Source of the DNA: Pseudomonas migulae NBRC 103157
Lineage (GTDB): Bacteria > Pseudomonadota > Gammaproteobacteria > Pseudomonadales > Pseudomonadaceae
DNA: 64,000 nucleotides
Assembly: GCF_002091715.1 (NCBI RefSeq)
Contig: NZ_BDAG01000001.1
Span: forward strand, 1 to 64,000
Reading direction: 5' to 3'
The position numbers and the translations under genes were made by a program. The notes under the pieces were generated by a model. That model did not search any database. It was not told the origin of the DNA and saw only the letters and a program-made list of their open reading frames with translations. Numbering within the stretch: position 1 is the first letter of the stretch; each line of letters begins with the position of its first letter. Shown piece by piece: positions 17,984 through 26,749 of this stretch.

Positions 17984-18985
17984 TCAGCCCTTCATGACCT
18001 GCGCCAGCAGCTCGTAGGAGTGCACGCGATCGGCATGTTCGTACAGGTCGCAGGTAAAAATCAGCTCGTCTGCCTGGGTCTGCTCAATCAGAACGTCCAG
18101 CTTGGCGCGGATCTTCTGTGGGCTCCCCACCATCGCCAGCCCCAGGAAATCATGGACCGCGTCTTTCTCATGGGGCAGCCACAGGCCATCCATGGTTTTC
18201 ACCGGCGGACGCTGCACCAGGCTTTGGCCACGCATCAACGCGAGAATGCGCTGATAGACCGACGTTGCCAGATACTCGGCCTGCTCGTCGGTGTCAGCCG
18301 CTACCAGCGGAACGCCCAGCATCACGTAAGGCTTATCCAATACCGCTGAAGGCTTGAAGTGATTGCGATAGACGCGAATCGCCTCATGCATGAAACGTGG
18401 TGCAAAATGGGAAGCGAAGGCGTAGGGCAAACCGCGCTCACCAGCCAGTTGTGCACTGAACAGGCTCGAACCCAGCAACCAGACCGGAACGTTGGTGCCG
18501 GTACCCGGCATTGCGATGATCCGTTGGTCCGGCGTGCGCGGGCCGAGGTAGCGCATCAACTCCGCGACGTCTTCAGGAAAATCGTCGGCGCTGCCCGAGC
18601 GCTCACGCCGCAGGGCGCGGGCGGTCATCTGATCGGAACCGGGGGCGCGTCCCAGGCCGAGGTCAATCCGGCCCGGATAAAGGCTTTCGAGCGTACCGAA
18701 CTGCTCGGCGATCACCAGCGGCGCGTGGTTGGGCAACATCACGCCACCCGAGCCAACCCGAATGGTGGACGTGCCGCCGGCCAGATAACCAAGCAACACC
18801 GAGGTCGCCGAACTGGCGATGCCGTCCATGTTGTGGTGTTCGGCGACCCAGAAACGGTTGTAGCCGAATTTTTCGACGTGCTGCGCCAGGTCCAGAGAGT
18901 TGCGCAGCGACTGGGCAGCGCTGCCGTTCTCGCGCACAGGCACCAGATCAAGGGTCGAGAATTTGATATCGGACAGTCGTTTCAT
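17984..18985 (-). CDS. LLM class flavin-dependent oxidoreductase
   Basis: A 333-residue luciferase-like monooxygenase of the YhbW type. Signatures include [69 protein letters not shown] and [13 protein letters not shown]. Such enzymes oxidise a substrate with reduced FMN, but the substrate is not indicated. The start at 18985 (MKRLSDIKF) is chosen by family N-termini; a frame to 19102 is longer but out of line with the family. It is convergent with DUF1161 copy 1 and divergent from osmC. Confidence 0.85.
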   Translation of the reverse strand: MKRLSDIKFSTLDLVPVRENGSAAQSLRNSLDLAQHVEKFGYNRFWVAEHHNMDGIASSATSVLLGYLAGGTSTIRVGSGGVMLPNHAPLVIAEQFGTLESLYPGRIDLGLGRAPGSDQMTARALRRERSGSADDFPEDVAELMRYLGPRTPDQRIIAMPGTGTNVPVWLLGSSLFSAQLAGERGLPYAFASHFAPRFMHEAIRVYRNHFKPSAVLDKPYVMLGVPLVAADTDEQAEYLATSVYQRILALMRGQSLVQRPPVKTMDGLWLPHEKDAVHDFLGLAMVGSPQKIRAKLDVLIEQTQADELIFTCDLYEHADRVHSYELLAQVMKG

Positions 18986-19140
18986 AAACCTGCTTCTCCA
19001 ATTTGAGGACGCAGGTTTTTTCTTGAAAACGAAAACCTGCCGAATCCATAGGCGTGTTTCATGCAATGAGGGCATATACCCGAGTTTCAATAGCCAAGGC
19101 AAAAAAACCTACGAAAACGGTAGGATTAATGAGATCAGGT

Positions 19141-19168
19141 GAACTTTGCACCACCGTCTATCCTCAGA
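19141..19168 (+). promoter_or_regulatory. AlgU (sigma-22) type promoter of osmC
   Basis: A perfect GAACTT -35 (19141-19146), a 17-base spacer and a TCAGA -10 (19164-19168) match the extracytoplasmic-stress promoter pattern of Pseudomonas. It lies about 60 bases upstream of the osmC start. Control of osmC by AlgU is known in P. aeruginosa. Confidence 0.7.
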
Positions 19169-19229
19169 ACCCTAGCAACCGAAAACCACGAAGGCGCGAC
19201 GCTTCGCGCCGGATTCTGAGGAGGCAGAC

Positions 19230-19661
19230 ATGGCTATTACCAAGAAAGCATCGGCGCATTGGGAAGGTGATCTGAAAACCGGCATCGGCTCGATTTCCAC
19301 GGAAACCGGTGTTCTCAGAGAAGCGCCCTACGGCTTCAAGGCCCGTTTCGAAGGCGGTAAAGGCACCAATCCGGAAGAGCTGATCGGCGCGGCCCACGCG
19401 GGCTGTTTCTCCATGGCTTTTTCGATGATTCTCGGCGATGCCGGTCTCAAGGCTGACAGCATCGATACCAATGCCGAGGTCACACTGGACCAGGTGGACG
19501 GCGGGTTCGCGATCACGGCGGTGAAATTGATCCTCAAGGCAAAAATTCCTGGCGCGACTCAGGCGCAGTTCGAGGAGCTGAGCAATAAAGCCAAAGAAGG
19601 CTGCCCAGTGTCCAAAGTGCTGAATGCGAAGATCAGTCTGGATGCCACATTGGTCAGCTAA
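19230..19661 (+). CDS. osmC: organic hydroperoxide reductase OsmC
   Basis: A 143-residue OsmC/Ohr-family peroxidase. The two active cysteines are in AAHAGCFSMAFS and KEGCPVSKVL, as expected for the family. It detoxifies organic hydroperoxides using thiol reductants. The length is typical of OsmC. GGAGG lies 5 bases before the ATG. An AlgU-type promoter lies upstream, which fits the osmotic and envelope-stress control seen for osmC. Confidence 0.93.
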   Translation: MAITKKASAHWEGDLKTGIGSISTETGVLREAPYGFKARFEGGKGTNPEELIGAAHAGCFSMAFSMILGDAGLKADSIDTNAEVTLDQVDGGFAITAVKLILKAKIPGATQAQFEELSNKAKEGCPVSKVLNAKISLDATLVS

Positions 19662-19679
19662 ATTTTGTGTTGAAACGGA

Positions 19680-19755
19680 AAGATCGCAGCCTGCGGCAGC
19701 GCCTACAGGGTTCGAGTCAATCTGTAGGAGCGGCCTCAGGCCGCGATCTTTTTTG
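19680..19755. repeat. REP inverted pair acting as terminator
   Basis: AAGATCGC-type arms (19680-19687 and 19743-19750) enclose inner complementary CCTACAG/CTGTAGG blocks and end in a T6 run. This sits right after osmC and probably ends its transcript. It belongs to the same repeat class as 49541-49608. Confidence 0.75.
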
Positions 19756-19850
19756 CATGGAAACAAAACCCGGCTGGCGTGACTGTGGTCGAATAAATGA
19801 CAGCAGCGAAAACGCATCAACCTGCGTGCTGCATCAAAGGAGCTTCAACC

Positions 19851-20090
19851 ATGAAACGTTTTGCCCTGGTGATCATCTGCAGTGTGCTGGCCACTTCGGC
19901 GTTTGCAGCGCCCAAGGATTGCGAAGAACTCAAGAATGAGATCGAAGTGAAGATTCAGGCGAATGCCGTGCCCTCCTACACGCTGGAAATCGTGTCGAAG
20001 GAAGAAGCCGACAAGCATGACACCGCGATGGTCGTAGGCACTTGCGACAACGGCACCAAAGCCATCATTTACCAGAAGAACGACAGCTGA
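19851..20090 (+). CDS. DUF1161 periplasmic protein, copy 2
   Basis: A 79-residue paralogue of the protein at 17698, with a signal peptide ending in TSAFA and a mature domain APKDCEELKNEIEVKIQANAVPSYTLEIVSKEEADKHD, then VVGTCDNGTKAIIYQKNDS. It has a short insert relative to copy 1 (KHDTAM). AAAGGAG lies upstream of the ATG. It is convergent with the lipoprotein gene at 20097, only 6 bases away. Function is unknown. Confidence 0.85.
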   Translation: MKRFALVIICSVLATSAFAAPKDCEELKNEIEVKIQANAVPSYTLEIVSKEEADKHDTAMVVGTCDNGTKAIIYQKNDS

Positions 20091-20096
20091 TACGCC

Positions 20097-20519
20097 TCAC
20101 ATGAGGCAATAGGACTCTCGGTCTTCAGCGACGATTTCCCGCTTGGCGTTGTACAACCGGGCGCCGGGAGTGAACGCTATCGAACGGCCTTCCAGCACAT
20201 AACGCTGGCCTGCTTCGAAATGATCGTAGTTGATGGTCAGGTAGCACAAACGCTCCGAGGGACCGTTCATCACACCCAAGCCTCCGCCACCGGGCACTTC
20301 AAAGTCGAAACGAACGATCAGCTCATGACTGCCGGGCGTCACCTGGAAGAAACGCCCATCGCGCAATCGCTGATTGTCCAGTCGCTCGGCCATCAGCAAC
20401 TTATCGTTGGGGAAGGGCGTAGAAAATTCGATCCACGCCATTTGTGGATTGACCGCCGGCAACGGACTCTGGCAACCGGCGACGGCGCCTGCCGCGAGCA
20501 ATAGCAACAACCTGCGCAT
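20097..20519 (-). CDS. hypothetical lipoprotein, paralogue A
   Basis: A 140-residue putative lipoprotein with lipobox AVAGC (Cys16) after a hydrophobic signal. The body has AWIEFSTPF, DGRFFQVTPGSHELIVRFDFEV, LCYLTINYDHFEAGQRYVLEGRSIAFTPGARLYNAKREIV. It shares this plan with the next gene (for example AWIDLHT, RYFEVQPGSHELTVRYQFPV, FNAGEKYQLQAGNIGFRPWAKLYDQQRKVI). The two seem to be a tandem duplication. I recognise no function. It is the second gene of the minus-strand pair. Confidence 0.75.
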   Translation of the reverse strand: MRRLLLLLAAGAVAGCQSPLPAVNPQMAWIEFSTPFPNDKLLMAERLDNQRLRDGRFFQVTPGSHELIVRFDFEVPGGGGLGVMNGPSERLCYLTINYDHFEAGQRYVLEGRSIAFTPGARLYNAKREIVAEDRESYCLM

Positions 20520-20560
20520 GATGAATGTCCCAAGGATTGGTCATTTCAGCATAACGCCGA

Positions 20561-20983
20561 TCAAGTGCGTTGGCAGCCCGCCGGTGTGCCTTGGCCTATG
20601 ACTTTTCGCTGTTGATCATAGAGCTTGGCCCACGGCCGAAATCCGATATTCCCTGCTTGCAGCTGATATTTCTCACCCGCGTTGAAGCCGTTGAATTTCA
20701 CATTCAGTTGGCAATCGCGCCATAGCGGCTCGGCGTCGGGCCCGATGTTGCCCGGCTCGACCGGGAATTGATAACGCACCGTCAACTCATGGCTGCCGGG
20801 CTGAACCTCGAAATAGCGCTTGTCGGTAGAGGCCTTGTTATCGACTTCCAGCGCTTGCAGCGCAGTGTCTTGTTGCTGTGTATGAAGATCGATCCACGCT
20901 TGAGCGGGATCAGGGTGAGGTAATCCGAATCCTGCACAGCCTGTCAGCATCAACAGGCCTCCCGTCAGCATCATCTTGCGCAT
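20561..20983 (-). CDS. hypothetical lipoprotein, paralogue B
   Basis: A 140-residue putative lipoprotein with lipobox MLTGC (Cys16). The same length and block order as the neighbouring paralogue point to duplication. GGAG lies 6 bases before the start (minus strand, at about 20990). The 41-base gap to paralogue A and the shared strand suggest one operon. Conserved PGSHELTVRY and FNAGEKY blocks suggest an all-beta domain. Function is unknown. Confidence 0.75.
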   Translation of the reverse strand: MRKMMLTGGLLMLTGCAGFGLPHPDPAQAWIDLHTQQQDTALQALEVDNKASTDKRYFEVQPGSHELTVRYQFPVEPGNIGPDAEPLWRDCQLNVKFNGFNAGEKYQLQAGNIGFRPWAKLYDQQRKVIGQGTPAGCQRT

Positions 20984-21043
20984 AGCGGAGCTCCAGTCAG
21001 GCGGGATAGTCTTGCGGGCAGACTCTCCAGGGATGATTTTATT

Positions 21044-22135
21044 TTGATCAGGCCGCTTCCAAGCCTTGGGTTACTTGATCGCGTTTTGCGCGTTTTGTTT
21101 CCGGGTGTGTTGTTTTTGTTGCTCCATGGTTGCGCCAGCGTCAGCTATTACGGCCAATTGACCAGTGGTCAGCTGCAATTGCTGCGGGCGCGGGAGCCGG
21201 TTTCCGAGGTGATTGCCGACCCTGCTCGCGATCAGAAACTGCGTGCACATCTGGCCCAATCGCAGAAGGCACGAGCGTTCGCCAGCCAGCAGCTGCATCT
21301 GCCGGATAACCAAAGCTACCGTTTGTACGCTGACATTGGCCGACCGTTCGTAGTCTGGAACGTGTTTGCCACGCCGGAATTCTCCCTCACACCACAAAAC
21401 CATTGTTTCCCCGTCGCCGGTTGCGTGGCCTATCGCGGCTATTACAGCCAGAGCGCGGCCCGTGGCGAGGCAGCATTGCTGCGACTGCAAGGTATGGACG
21501 TGTCGATCGGCGGTGTCGAGGCTTATTCGACGCTCGGCTGGTTCAACGATCCGATCATCAGTTCGATGATGAGTTGGGGGGATGAACGGTTGGCGACCTT
21601 GATCTTCCATGAGTTGGCGCACCAGCGCTTTTATGTGAAGGACGACACTGAATTCAACGAGTCTTTCGCCACGTTCGTGGAACAGGAAGGCACTCGGCAG
21701 TGGCGAGCGTATCGCGGGTTGGCGCCGGACAATGGCGCCGAAGCGCAGCGGCGGGATCAGTTTGTTCAACTGGTTCTGGACACGCGCACGCGATTGGAAA
21801 AGCTATACGCTCAGCCGCTCGCCACCGATCAGATGCGTCAACGCAAAGCCGCTGAGTTTGAGCGGTTGCGCGTTGAATACCGGCAGTTGCGCGACAACCA
21901 ATGGGCCGGAGACAAACGCTATGACACTTGGATCAACGCCCCGATGAACAACGCCCGGTTGTTGCCGTTTGGTTTGTACGACCAGTGGGTGCCGGCGTTT
22001 GCGGCGTTGTTCCGACAGGAGGGCGGGGATTGGGTGAAGTTTTATACGGCGGTGGAAAGGCTGGGCGCGTTGCCTGTAAAGGAGCGGAAGGCGGCATTGA
22101 AAGCCTTGGCGGAATCGGACATTTCCGGTGACTGA
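21044..22135 (+). CDS. putative zinc aminopeptidase lipoprotein (PF10023 type)
   Basis: A 363-residue protein with an N-terminal hydrophobic signal and lipobox LLHGC (about Cys29). It carries the zincin motif HELAHQRFYVKDDTEFNESFATFVEQEG, with HExxH and a downstream Glu as expected for gluzincins. Family members are annotated as predicted aminopeptidases anchored to the outer membrane. The first possible start is a TTG at 21044 with AGGGA upstream; an ATG at 21033 is closed by a stop. The start is therefore uncertain. It is divergent from the two lipoproteins. Confidence 0.8.
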   Translation: MIRPLPSLGLLDRVLRVLFPGVLFLLLHGCASVSYYGQLTSGQLQLLRAREPVSEVIADPARDQKLRAHLAQSQKARAFASQQLHLPDNQSYRLYADIGRPFVVWNVFATPEFSLTPQNHCFPVAGCVAYRGYYSQSAARGEAALLRLQGMDVSIGGVEAYSTLGWFNDPIISSMMSWGDERLATLIFHELAHQRFYVKDDTEFNESFATFVEQEGTRQWRAYRGLAPDNGAEAQRRDQFVQLVLDTRTRLEKLYAQPLATDQMRQRKAAEFERLRVEYRQLRDNQWAGDKRYDTWINAPMNNARLLPFGLYDQWVPAFAALFRQEGGDWVKFYTAVERLGALPVKERKAALKALAESDISGD

Positions 22136-22144
22136 ATTTACCTC

Positions 22145-22219
22145 TTCGCGGGCAAGCCCGCTCCCACATTGGATCTGCGGTATACAGAAATCCCTGTGGG
22201 AGCGGGCCTGCCCGCGAAA
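22145..22219. repeat. inverted REP pair
   Basis: TTCGCGGGCAAGCCCGCTCCCAC and its inverted partner GTGGGAGCGGGCCTGCCCGCGAA lie at either end. They sit between two convergent genes and fold into a long hairpin. Confidence 0.8.
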
Positions 22220-22228
22220 GCTATTTAA

Positions 22229-22879
22229 CTAACGCCGCAAAAACGCCTGATGCATCTCCTCCAGCGTTTCAAAGTGATACGTCGGCGCTTCTGCGCTCAA
22301 CTCTTCACGGCTGCCAAAACCATAACCCACCGCGGCGGCATCCAGGCCGTTGCTGCGCGCACCGATGAGGTCATGTTTACGGTCGCCGATCATCAGGGTG
22401 TTGGCCGGGTCCAGGTTTTCTTCGGCCATCAGGTGGGCAATCAGCTCGACCTTGTTGGTCCGTGTGCCATCCAGTTCGCTGCCGTAAATGACTTTAAAGT
22501 GTTTGGCGAAATCGAAGTGCCGGGCGATTTCCCGGGCGAAGATCCAGGGCTTGGAAGTCGCGATGTACAGATGACGGCCTTGCACGCCGAGGGTTTCCAG
22601 CAGCGGCGTAACGCCATCGAACACGCGATTCTCATACAGGCCGGTGACCTTGAAGCGCTCGCGATAGAAATTCACCGCCTCCCAGGCTTTGGGTTCGTCG
22701 AAGTCGTAGAACTGCATGAACGCCTGTAACAACGGCGGGCCGATGAAGTGTTCCAGTTTGGTCAGGTCGGGTTCATCGATCCCCAGTTTGCCCAGGGCGA
22801 ACTGGATCGAGCGGGTGATGCCCTCGCGCGGGTCGGTCAGGGTGCCATCGAGGTCGAACAATACGGTTTGGTAATGCAT
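22229..22879 (-). CDS. HAD-family phosphatase (phosphoglycolate phosphatase-like)
   Basis: A 216-residue HAD hydrolase. Motif I is FDLDGTLTD (nucleophile Asp), motif II is in IATSKP, and motif IV is MIGDRKHDLIGA. A helical cap of the C1 type lies between motifs I and II. The substrate is probably a small sugar or nucleotide phosphate, but it cannot be identified. The gene ends 9 bases from the REP pair and is followed upstream on the same strand by the gamma carbonic anhydrase gene, which matches the order in other pseudomonads. Confidence 0.85.
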   Translation of the reverse strand: MHYQTVLFDLDGTLTDPREGITRSIQFALGKLGIDEPDLTKLEHFIGPPLLQAFMQFYDFDEPKAWEAVNFYRERFKVTGLYENRVFDGVTPLLETLGVQGRHLYIATSKPWIFAREIARHFDFAKHFKVIYGSELDGTRTNKVELIAHLMAEENLDPANTLMIGDRKHDLIGARSNGLDAAAVGYGFGSREELSAEAPTYHFETLEEMHQAFLRR

Positions 22880-22905
22880 GTTGAATCCTGAATAAGGGCG
22901 CAGGG

Positions 22906-23451
22906 TCAGAGCTGGTCGTAGCCTTCGGCCAGATGCAGATCCTTGAGCTTCACGTAATTCGCCGCGCTGTAGGTGAAAAAGGCTTGTTCCTTGTCAGTCA
23001 GCGGACGGATCTGTTTCACCGGGCTGCCGACATACAGAAAGCCGCTTGCCAGGCGTTTGCCCGGCGGCACCAGGCTGCCGGCGCCGATGATCACGTCGTC
23101 CTCGACCACAGCGCCGTCCATGACGATGCTGCCCATGCCGATCAGCACCCGGCTGCCCACGCTGCACCCGTGAAGCATGACTTTGTGCGCGATGGTCACG
23201 TCATCGCCGATCAAACACGCAAAGCCATCAGGATTGAACGGTCCGGCGTGGGTGATGTGCAACACACAGCCGTCCTGCACGCTGGTGCGCGCGCCAATCC
23301 GGATGCGGTGCATGTCGCCACGGATCACCGTCAGCGGCCAAACGGAGCTGTCATCGCCGATTTCGACGTCGCCGATCACCACCGCCGAACTGTCGACAAA
23401 AGCGCCTTTGCCCAGCAGTGGCGTATGGTTCTGATACTTGCGAAGGGTCAC
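22906..23451 (-). CDS. gamma-class carbonic anhydrase family protein
   Basis: A 181-residue left-handed beta-helix protein with repeated hexapeptides (VIGDVEIGDDSSVWPLTVIRGDMHRIRIGARTSVQDGCVLHI). The zinc histidines appear in LHITHAG and IAHKVMLHGC. Related proteins (YrdA, PaaY) bind zinc, though not all show carbonic anhydrase activity. The start is GTG at 23451 (VTLRKYQNHTPLLGKGAF) with a weak GAGAG upstream. It is divergent from prlC, with 89 bases between start codons. Confidence 0.85.
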   Translation of the reverse strand: MTLRKYQNHTPLLGKGAFVDSSAVVIGDVEIGDDSSVWPLTVIRGDMHRIRIGARTSVQDGCVLHITHAGPFNPDGFACLIGDDVTIAHKVMLHGCSVGSRVLIGMGSIVMDGAVVEDDVIIGAGSLVPPGKRLASGFLYVGSPVKQIRPLTDKEQAFFTYSAANYVKLKDLHLAEGYDQL

Positions 23452-23540
23452 GATAGGGTTTCTCTCTGTTGCCGATAGCTGCGGTGAGCGTCGATTGTAA
23501 TTAAGATGGCCGCATGTTTCTTCCAGCCAAGGTGCCAACC

Positions 23541-25592
23541 GTGAGCGTGAACAACCCTCTTCTGCAGTCCTACGACCTGCCGCCATTCTCGGCGATCCGT
23601 GCCGAACACGTGCAACCGGCCATTGAACAGATCCTGGCTGACAACCGCGCCGCGATTAACGAGATCCTCAAAACCCAGGGCAAACAACCGACCTGGGCCG
23701 GCCTGGTGCTGGCGATGGACGAACTCAACGATCGTCTGGGCGCGGCCTGGAGCCCGGTCAGCCACCTGAATGCCGTGTGCAACAGCGCCGAATTGCGCGA
23801 AGCCTACGAGTCCTGCCTGCCCGCCCTGAGTGCCTACTCTACCGAGCTGGGCCAGAACCGCGAATTGTTCGAGGCCTTCGAAGCCCTGGCCAGCAGTCCG
23901 CAAGCCGCCGGTTTCGACGTGGCGCAGAAAACTATCCTGGAACACTCCCTGCGTGACTTCCGTCTGTCGGGTATCGACCTGCCTGAAGCCGAGCAAAAAC
24001 GTTACGCCGAAGTGCAAAGCAAATTGTCCGAGCTGGGCAGCCGCTTTTCCAACCAGTTGCTCGATGCGACCCAAGCCTGGACCAAACACGTTACCGACGA
24101 AGCCGCCCTCGCCGGCCTGACCGATTCCGCCAAGGCGCAAATGGCCGCCGCAGCCCAGGCCAAGGGTCTGGAGGGCTTCCTGATCACTCTGGAATTCCCG
24201 AGTTACTACGCGGTGATGACCTACGCCCAGGACCGAGCCCTGCGCGAAGAAGTCTACGCCGCCTACTGCACCCGTGCGTCGGACCAGGGCCCGAATGCCG
24301 GTCAGAACGATAATGGTCCGGTGATGGAAGAAATCCTCGACCTGCGTCAGGAGCTGGCAAAACTGCTGGGTTTCGGCAGCTTCTCGGAGCTGAGTCTGGC
24401 CACCAAAATGGCTGAATCCAGTGATCAGGTGCTGAGTTTCCTGCGCGATCTGGCCAAGCGCAGCAAGCCCTTCGCCACCCAGGATCTGGAACAGCTCAAG
24501 GCCTACGCCGCCGAACAAGGCTGCCCGGACCTGCAAAGCTGGGACAGCGGTTTCTACGGTGAAAAACTCCGCGAACAACGGTACAGCGTTGCCCAGGAAG
24601 CCCTGCGCGCCTATTTCCCGATTGATAAAGTGTTGAGCGGTCTGTTCGCCATCGTTCAACGTCTGTACGGCATCGAAATTGCCGAGCAGACAGGCTTCGA
24701 TACCTGGCACCCTGACGTTCGCCTGTTCGAAATCAAGGAAAACGGCCAGCATGTCGGCCGCTTCTTCTTCGACCTTTACGCCCGCGCCAACAAGCGCGGC
24801 GGTGCCTGGATGGACGGCGCCCGCGACCGTCGCCGCACCGCTGAAGGCACACTGCAAAACCCGGTGGCCAATCTGGTGTGCAACTTCACACCGGCCGACA
24901 GCGGCAAGCCTGCGCTGCTGACCCACGACGAAGTGACTACCCTGTTCCACGAATTCGGTCACGGCCTGCATCACCTGCTGACTCGCGTCGAATACGCTGG
25001 CGTATCCGGCATCAACGGCGTGGCATGGGATGCGGTCGAGCTGCCAAGTCAGTTCATGGAAAACTGGTGCTGGGAGCCAGAAGGTCTGGCGCTGATTTCC
25101 GGTCATTACGAAACCGGTGAGCCACTGCCCCAGGATCTGCTGGAAAAAATGCTCGCAGCGAAGAACTTCCAGTCCGGCCTGATGATGGTGCGTCAGCTGG
25201 AGTTTTCATTGTTCGACTTCGAACTGCATGCCACCCACGGCGATGGCCGCAGCGTGCTGCAAGTGCTCGAAGGCATACGCGATGAGGTCTCGGTCATGCG
25301 CCCTCCGGCTTACAACCGCTTCCCGAACAGCTTCGCGCACATTTTCGCCGGTGGTTACGCCGCGGGTTACTACAGCTACAAATGGGCAGAGGTTCTGTCC
25401 GCCGACGCTTTCTCGAAGTTCGAAGAGGACGGCGTGCTCAACGCCCAAACCGGTCGAGCCTTCCGCGAAGCGATCCTGGCGCGAGGTGGTTCGCAGGAGC
25501 CGATGGTGCTGTTCGTCGACTTCCGTGGCCGTGCCCCGTCGATTGACGCACTCTTGCGCCACAGCGGCCTGAGTGAGGACGCAGCAGCATGA
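23541..25592 (+). CDS. prlC: oligopeptidase A
   Basis: A 683-residue M3-family zinc metallopeptidase of the cytoplasm that degrades small peptides and signal peptide remnants. The active site is TLFHEFGHGLHHLLTR (HExxH), and the downstream ELPSQFMENW supplies the third ligand. The GTG start at 23541 has AAGG about 8 bases upstream; an ATG at 23514 adds nine residues with no clear site. The 3' end overlaps yheV by 4 bases (ATGA). Confidence 0.93.
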   Translation: MSVNNPLLQSYDLPPFSAIRAEHVQPAIEQILADNRAAINEILKTQGKQPTWAGLVLAMDELNDRLGAAWSPVSHLNAVCNSAELREAYESCLPALSAYSTELGQNRELFEAFEALASSPQAAGFDVAQKTILEHSLRDFRLSGIDLPEAEQKRYAEVQSKLSELGSRFSNQLLDATQAWTKHVTDEAALAGLTDSAKAQMAAAAQAKGLEGFLITLEFPSYYAVMTYAQDRALREEVYAAYCTRASDQGPNAGQNDNGPVMEEILDLRQELAKLLGFGSFSELSLATKMAESSDQVLSFLRDLAKRSKPFATQDLEQLKAYAAEQGCPDLQSWDSGFYGEKLREQRYSVAQEALRAYFPIDKVLSGLFAIVQRLYGIEIAEQTGFDTWHPDVRLFEIKENGQHVGRFFFDLYARANKRGGAWMDGARDRRRTAEGTLQNPVANLVCNFTPADSGKPALLTHDEVTTLFHEFGHGLHHLLTRVEYAGVSGINGVAWDAVELPSQFMENWCWEPEGLALISGHYETGEPLPQDLLEKMLAAKNFQSGLMMVRQLEFSLFDFELHATHGDGRSVLQVLEGIRDEVSVMRPPAYNRFPNSFAHIFAGGYAAGYYSYKWAEVLSADAFSKFEEDGVLNAQTGRAFREAILARGGSQEPMVLFVDFRGRAPSIDALLRHSGLSEDAAA

Positions 25593-25876
25593 GCGAGGGG
25601 CCTGTGAAGACGAAAAAACGCTTCATCGCCGGGGCTGTCTGCCCGGCCTGTAGTGAGCCGGACAAGTTGATGATGTGGAGCGAAGACGATGTCCCGCATC
25701 GCGAATGCGTGGGCTGCGGCTATTCCGATACGCTCAATGAACAAGGCCTGTCCGTCCCCAAGGAGTTGGGGACGCGGGTCAATGTTTCAGCGCTGAAGGT
25801 ACCGGACGCCAAGGTTCAGGCCGTACAGTTTTTCCCGAACCCGAAGTTGAAGAAAAAGCCTGACGAACAGCACTGA
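25589..25876 (+). CDS. yheV: YheV-family zinc ribbon protein
   Basis: A 95-residue protein with two CxxC pairs (AVCPACSEPDK and RECVGCGYSD) forming a probable zinc ribbon, and a basic C-terminus ending KLKKKPDEQH. It follows prlC with a four-base overlap, as in other gammaproteobacteria. Its function is not established. Confidence 0.88.
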   Translation: MSEGPVKTKKRFIAGAVCPACSEPDKLMMWSEDDVPHRECVGCGYSDTLNEQGLSVPKELGTRVNVSALKVPDAKVQAVQFFPNPKLKKKPDEQH

Positions 25877-25919
25877 GTTCAGTGATCACCTCCCATGGCG
25901 CAATGCCGTGGGGGGCTGT

Positions 25920-26561
25920 TTATTCGACGTGGGCGGACTTGAACCAGCTTTTCATCGAGCACGCGGCGAACGGGCTTGTGCTGCAGTCGCCGTTGGCCAG
26001 CGCAGTGCGCAGCTTCTCGGCATCGGCCTGCATCATGTAACGAACACCGTCCCTGAAGTGCGTGCTGTCACCAAAGCCGCCCTGAGTCATCTCGTTCAGG
26101 GCGTCCTCCTTGCTCCACCCCTGCACGACCACCCGGTACATGGCGGCCATCAGGCCAGTCCGGTCCGAGCCGTGTTTGCAGTGCATCAGCACCGGGCCTT
26201 TGGCTTCGGCACTCTGAATGGCACGAAGGGCTGTGAGGACTTGCGCATCATCCACGTGATTGGTGCGGTAGGGCAGTTGAACCTGTTCGATACCGGGCGA
26301 GACCAGCCAGCTTGAATCGGGCTCGGGCAGGAAGTTGATCACTGTGGCGACCTTGAGTTTTTCCAGCAAGGGAACCACGCCGCGGTCGGGTAATGCGCTG
26401 CGGTAGAGGGTCGGGGACATCTGGAAAAGGTTGTACTGAACCTCGACCGGTTGAGCCCACTCCGCAGGACGGGGCACGACTGTCTCGTCAGCATGGGCGA
26501 ACGTCAGGTTGAACAGTGCAACCAGCGACAAACACATCGCAGGGATAAGACGTGAGGACAT
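25920..26561 (-). CDS. secreted dual-specificity/tyrosine phosphatase
   Basis: A 213-residue protein with a signal peptide (cleavage near FAHA, about residue 24). It has the Cys-phosphatase signature LMHCKHGSDRTG (C128 and R134), with D104/D105 as likely general acid. Overall it resembles DSP proteins of the Siw14/plant-type family, which act on phosphotyrosine or inositol phosphates. A C-terminal extension carries two Cys (GDCSTSPFAACS). No good ribosome-binding site precedes the ATG at 26561, so the start is less certain. P. aeruginosa has yheV directly next to the radical SAM gene, so this gene and the next look inserted. Confidence 0.8.
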   Translation of the reverse strand: MSSRLIPAMCLSLVALFNLTFAHADETVVPRPAEWAQPVEVQYNLFQMSPTLYRSALPDRGVVPLLEKLKVATVINFLPEPDSSWLVSPGIEQVQLPYRTNHVDDAQVLTALRAIQSAEAKGPVLMHCKHGSDRTGLMAAMYRVVVQGWSKEDALNEMTQGGFGDSTHFRDGVRYMMQADAEKLRTALANGDCSTSPFAACSMKSWFKSAHVE

Positions 26562-26701
26562 GCGGGGCAACCATATTGAGAGGCGGGGTGACGACGCCAC
26601 AATGAGCCTTGAACGGTCAAAGACCCGTGAGCCATCTGTCAAAGAATCGTGAATCAACTCCTTTTGAAATCCTGCGATTCCTTATCCGAATCCCCGCTCA
26701 C

Positions 26702-26737
26702 AACTAAACCTGCATGAACACCCACACAGGCTTAGTT
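26702..26737. other. hairpin between phosphatase and EF-hand genes
   Basis: AACTAAACCTG (26702-26712) and CAGGCTTAGTT (26727-26737) form an 11-base stem with one mismatch. It lies 12 bases beyond the EF-hand gene stop on the minus strand and lacks a T run, so it may be a weak terminator. Confidence 0.35.
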
Positions 26738-26749
26738 AGAAAAACATAC

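Noticed and set aside
23448..25106. 552-residue minus-strand open frame opposite prlC
   Set aside because: It is antisense to the M3 peptidase gene, has no family match I can see, and would cover prlC codons.
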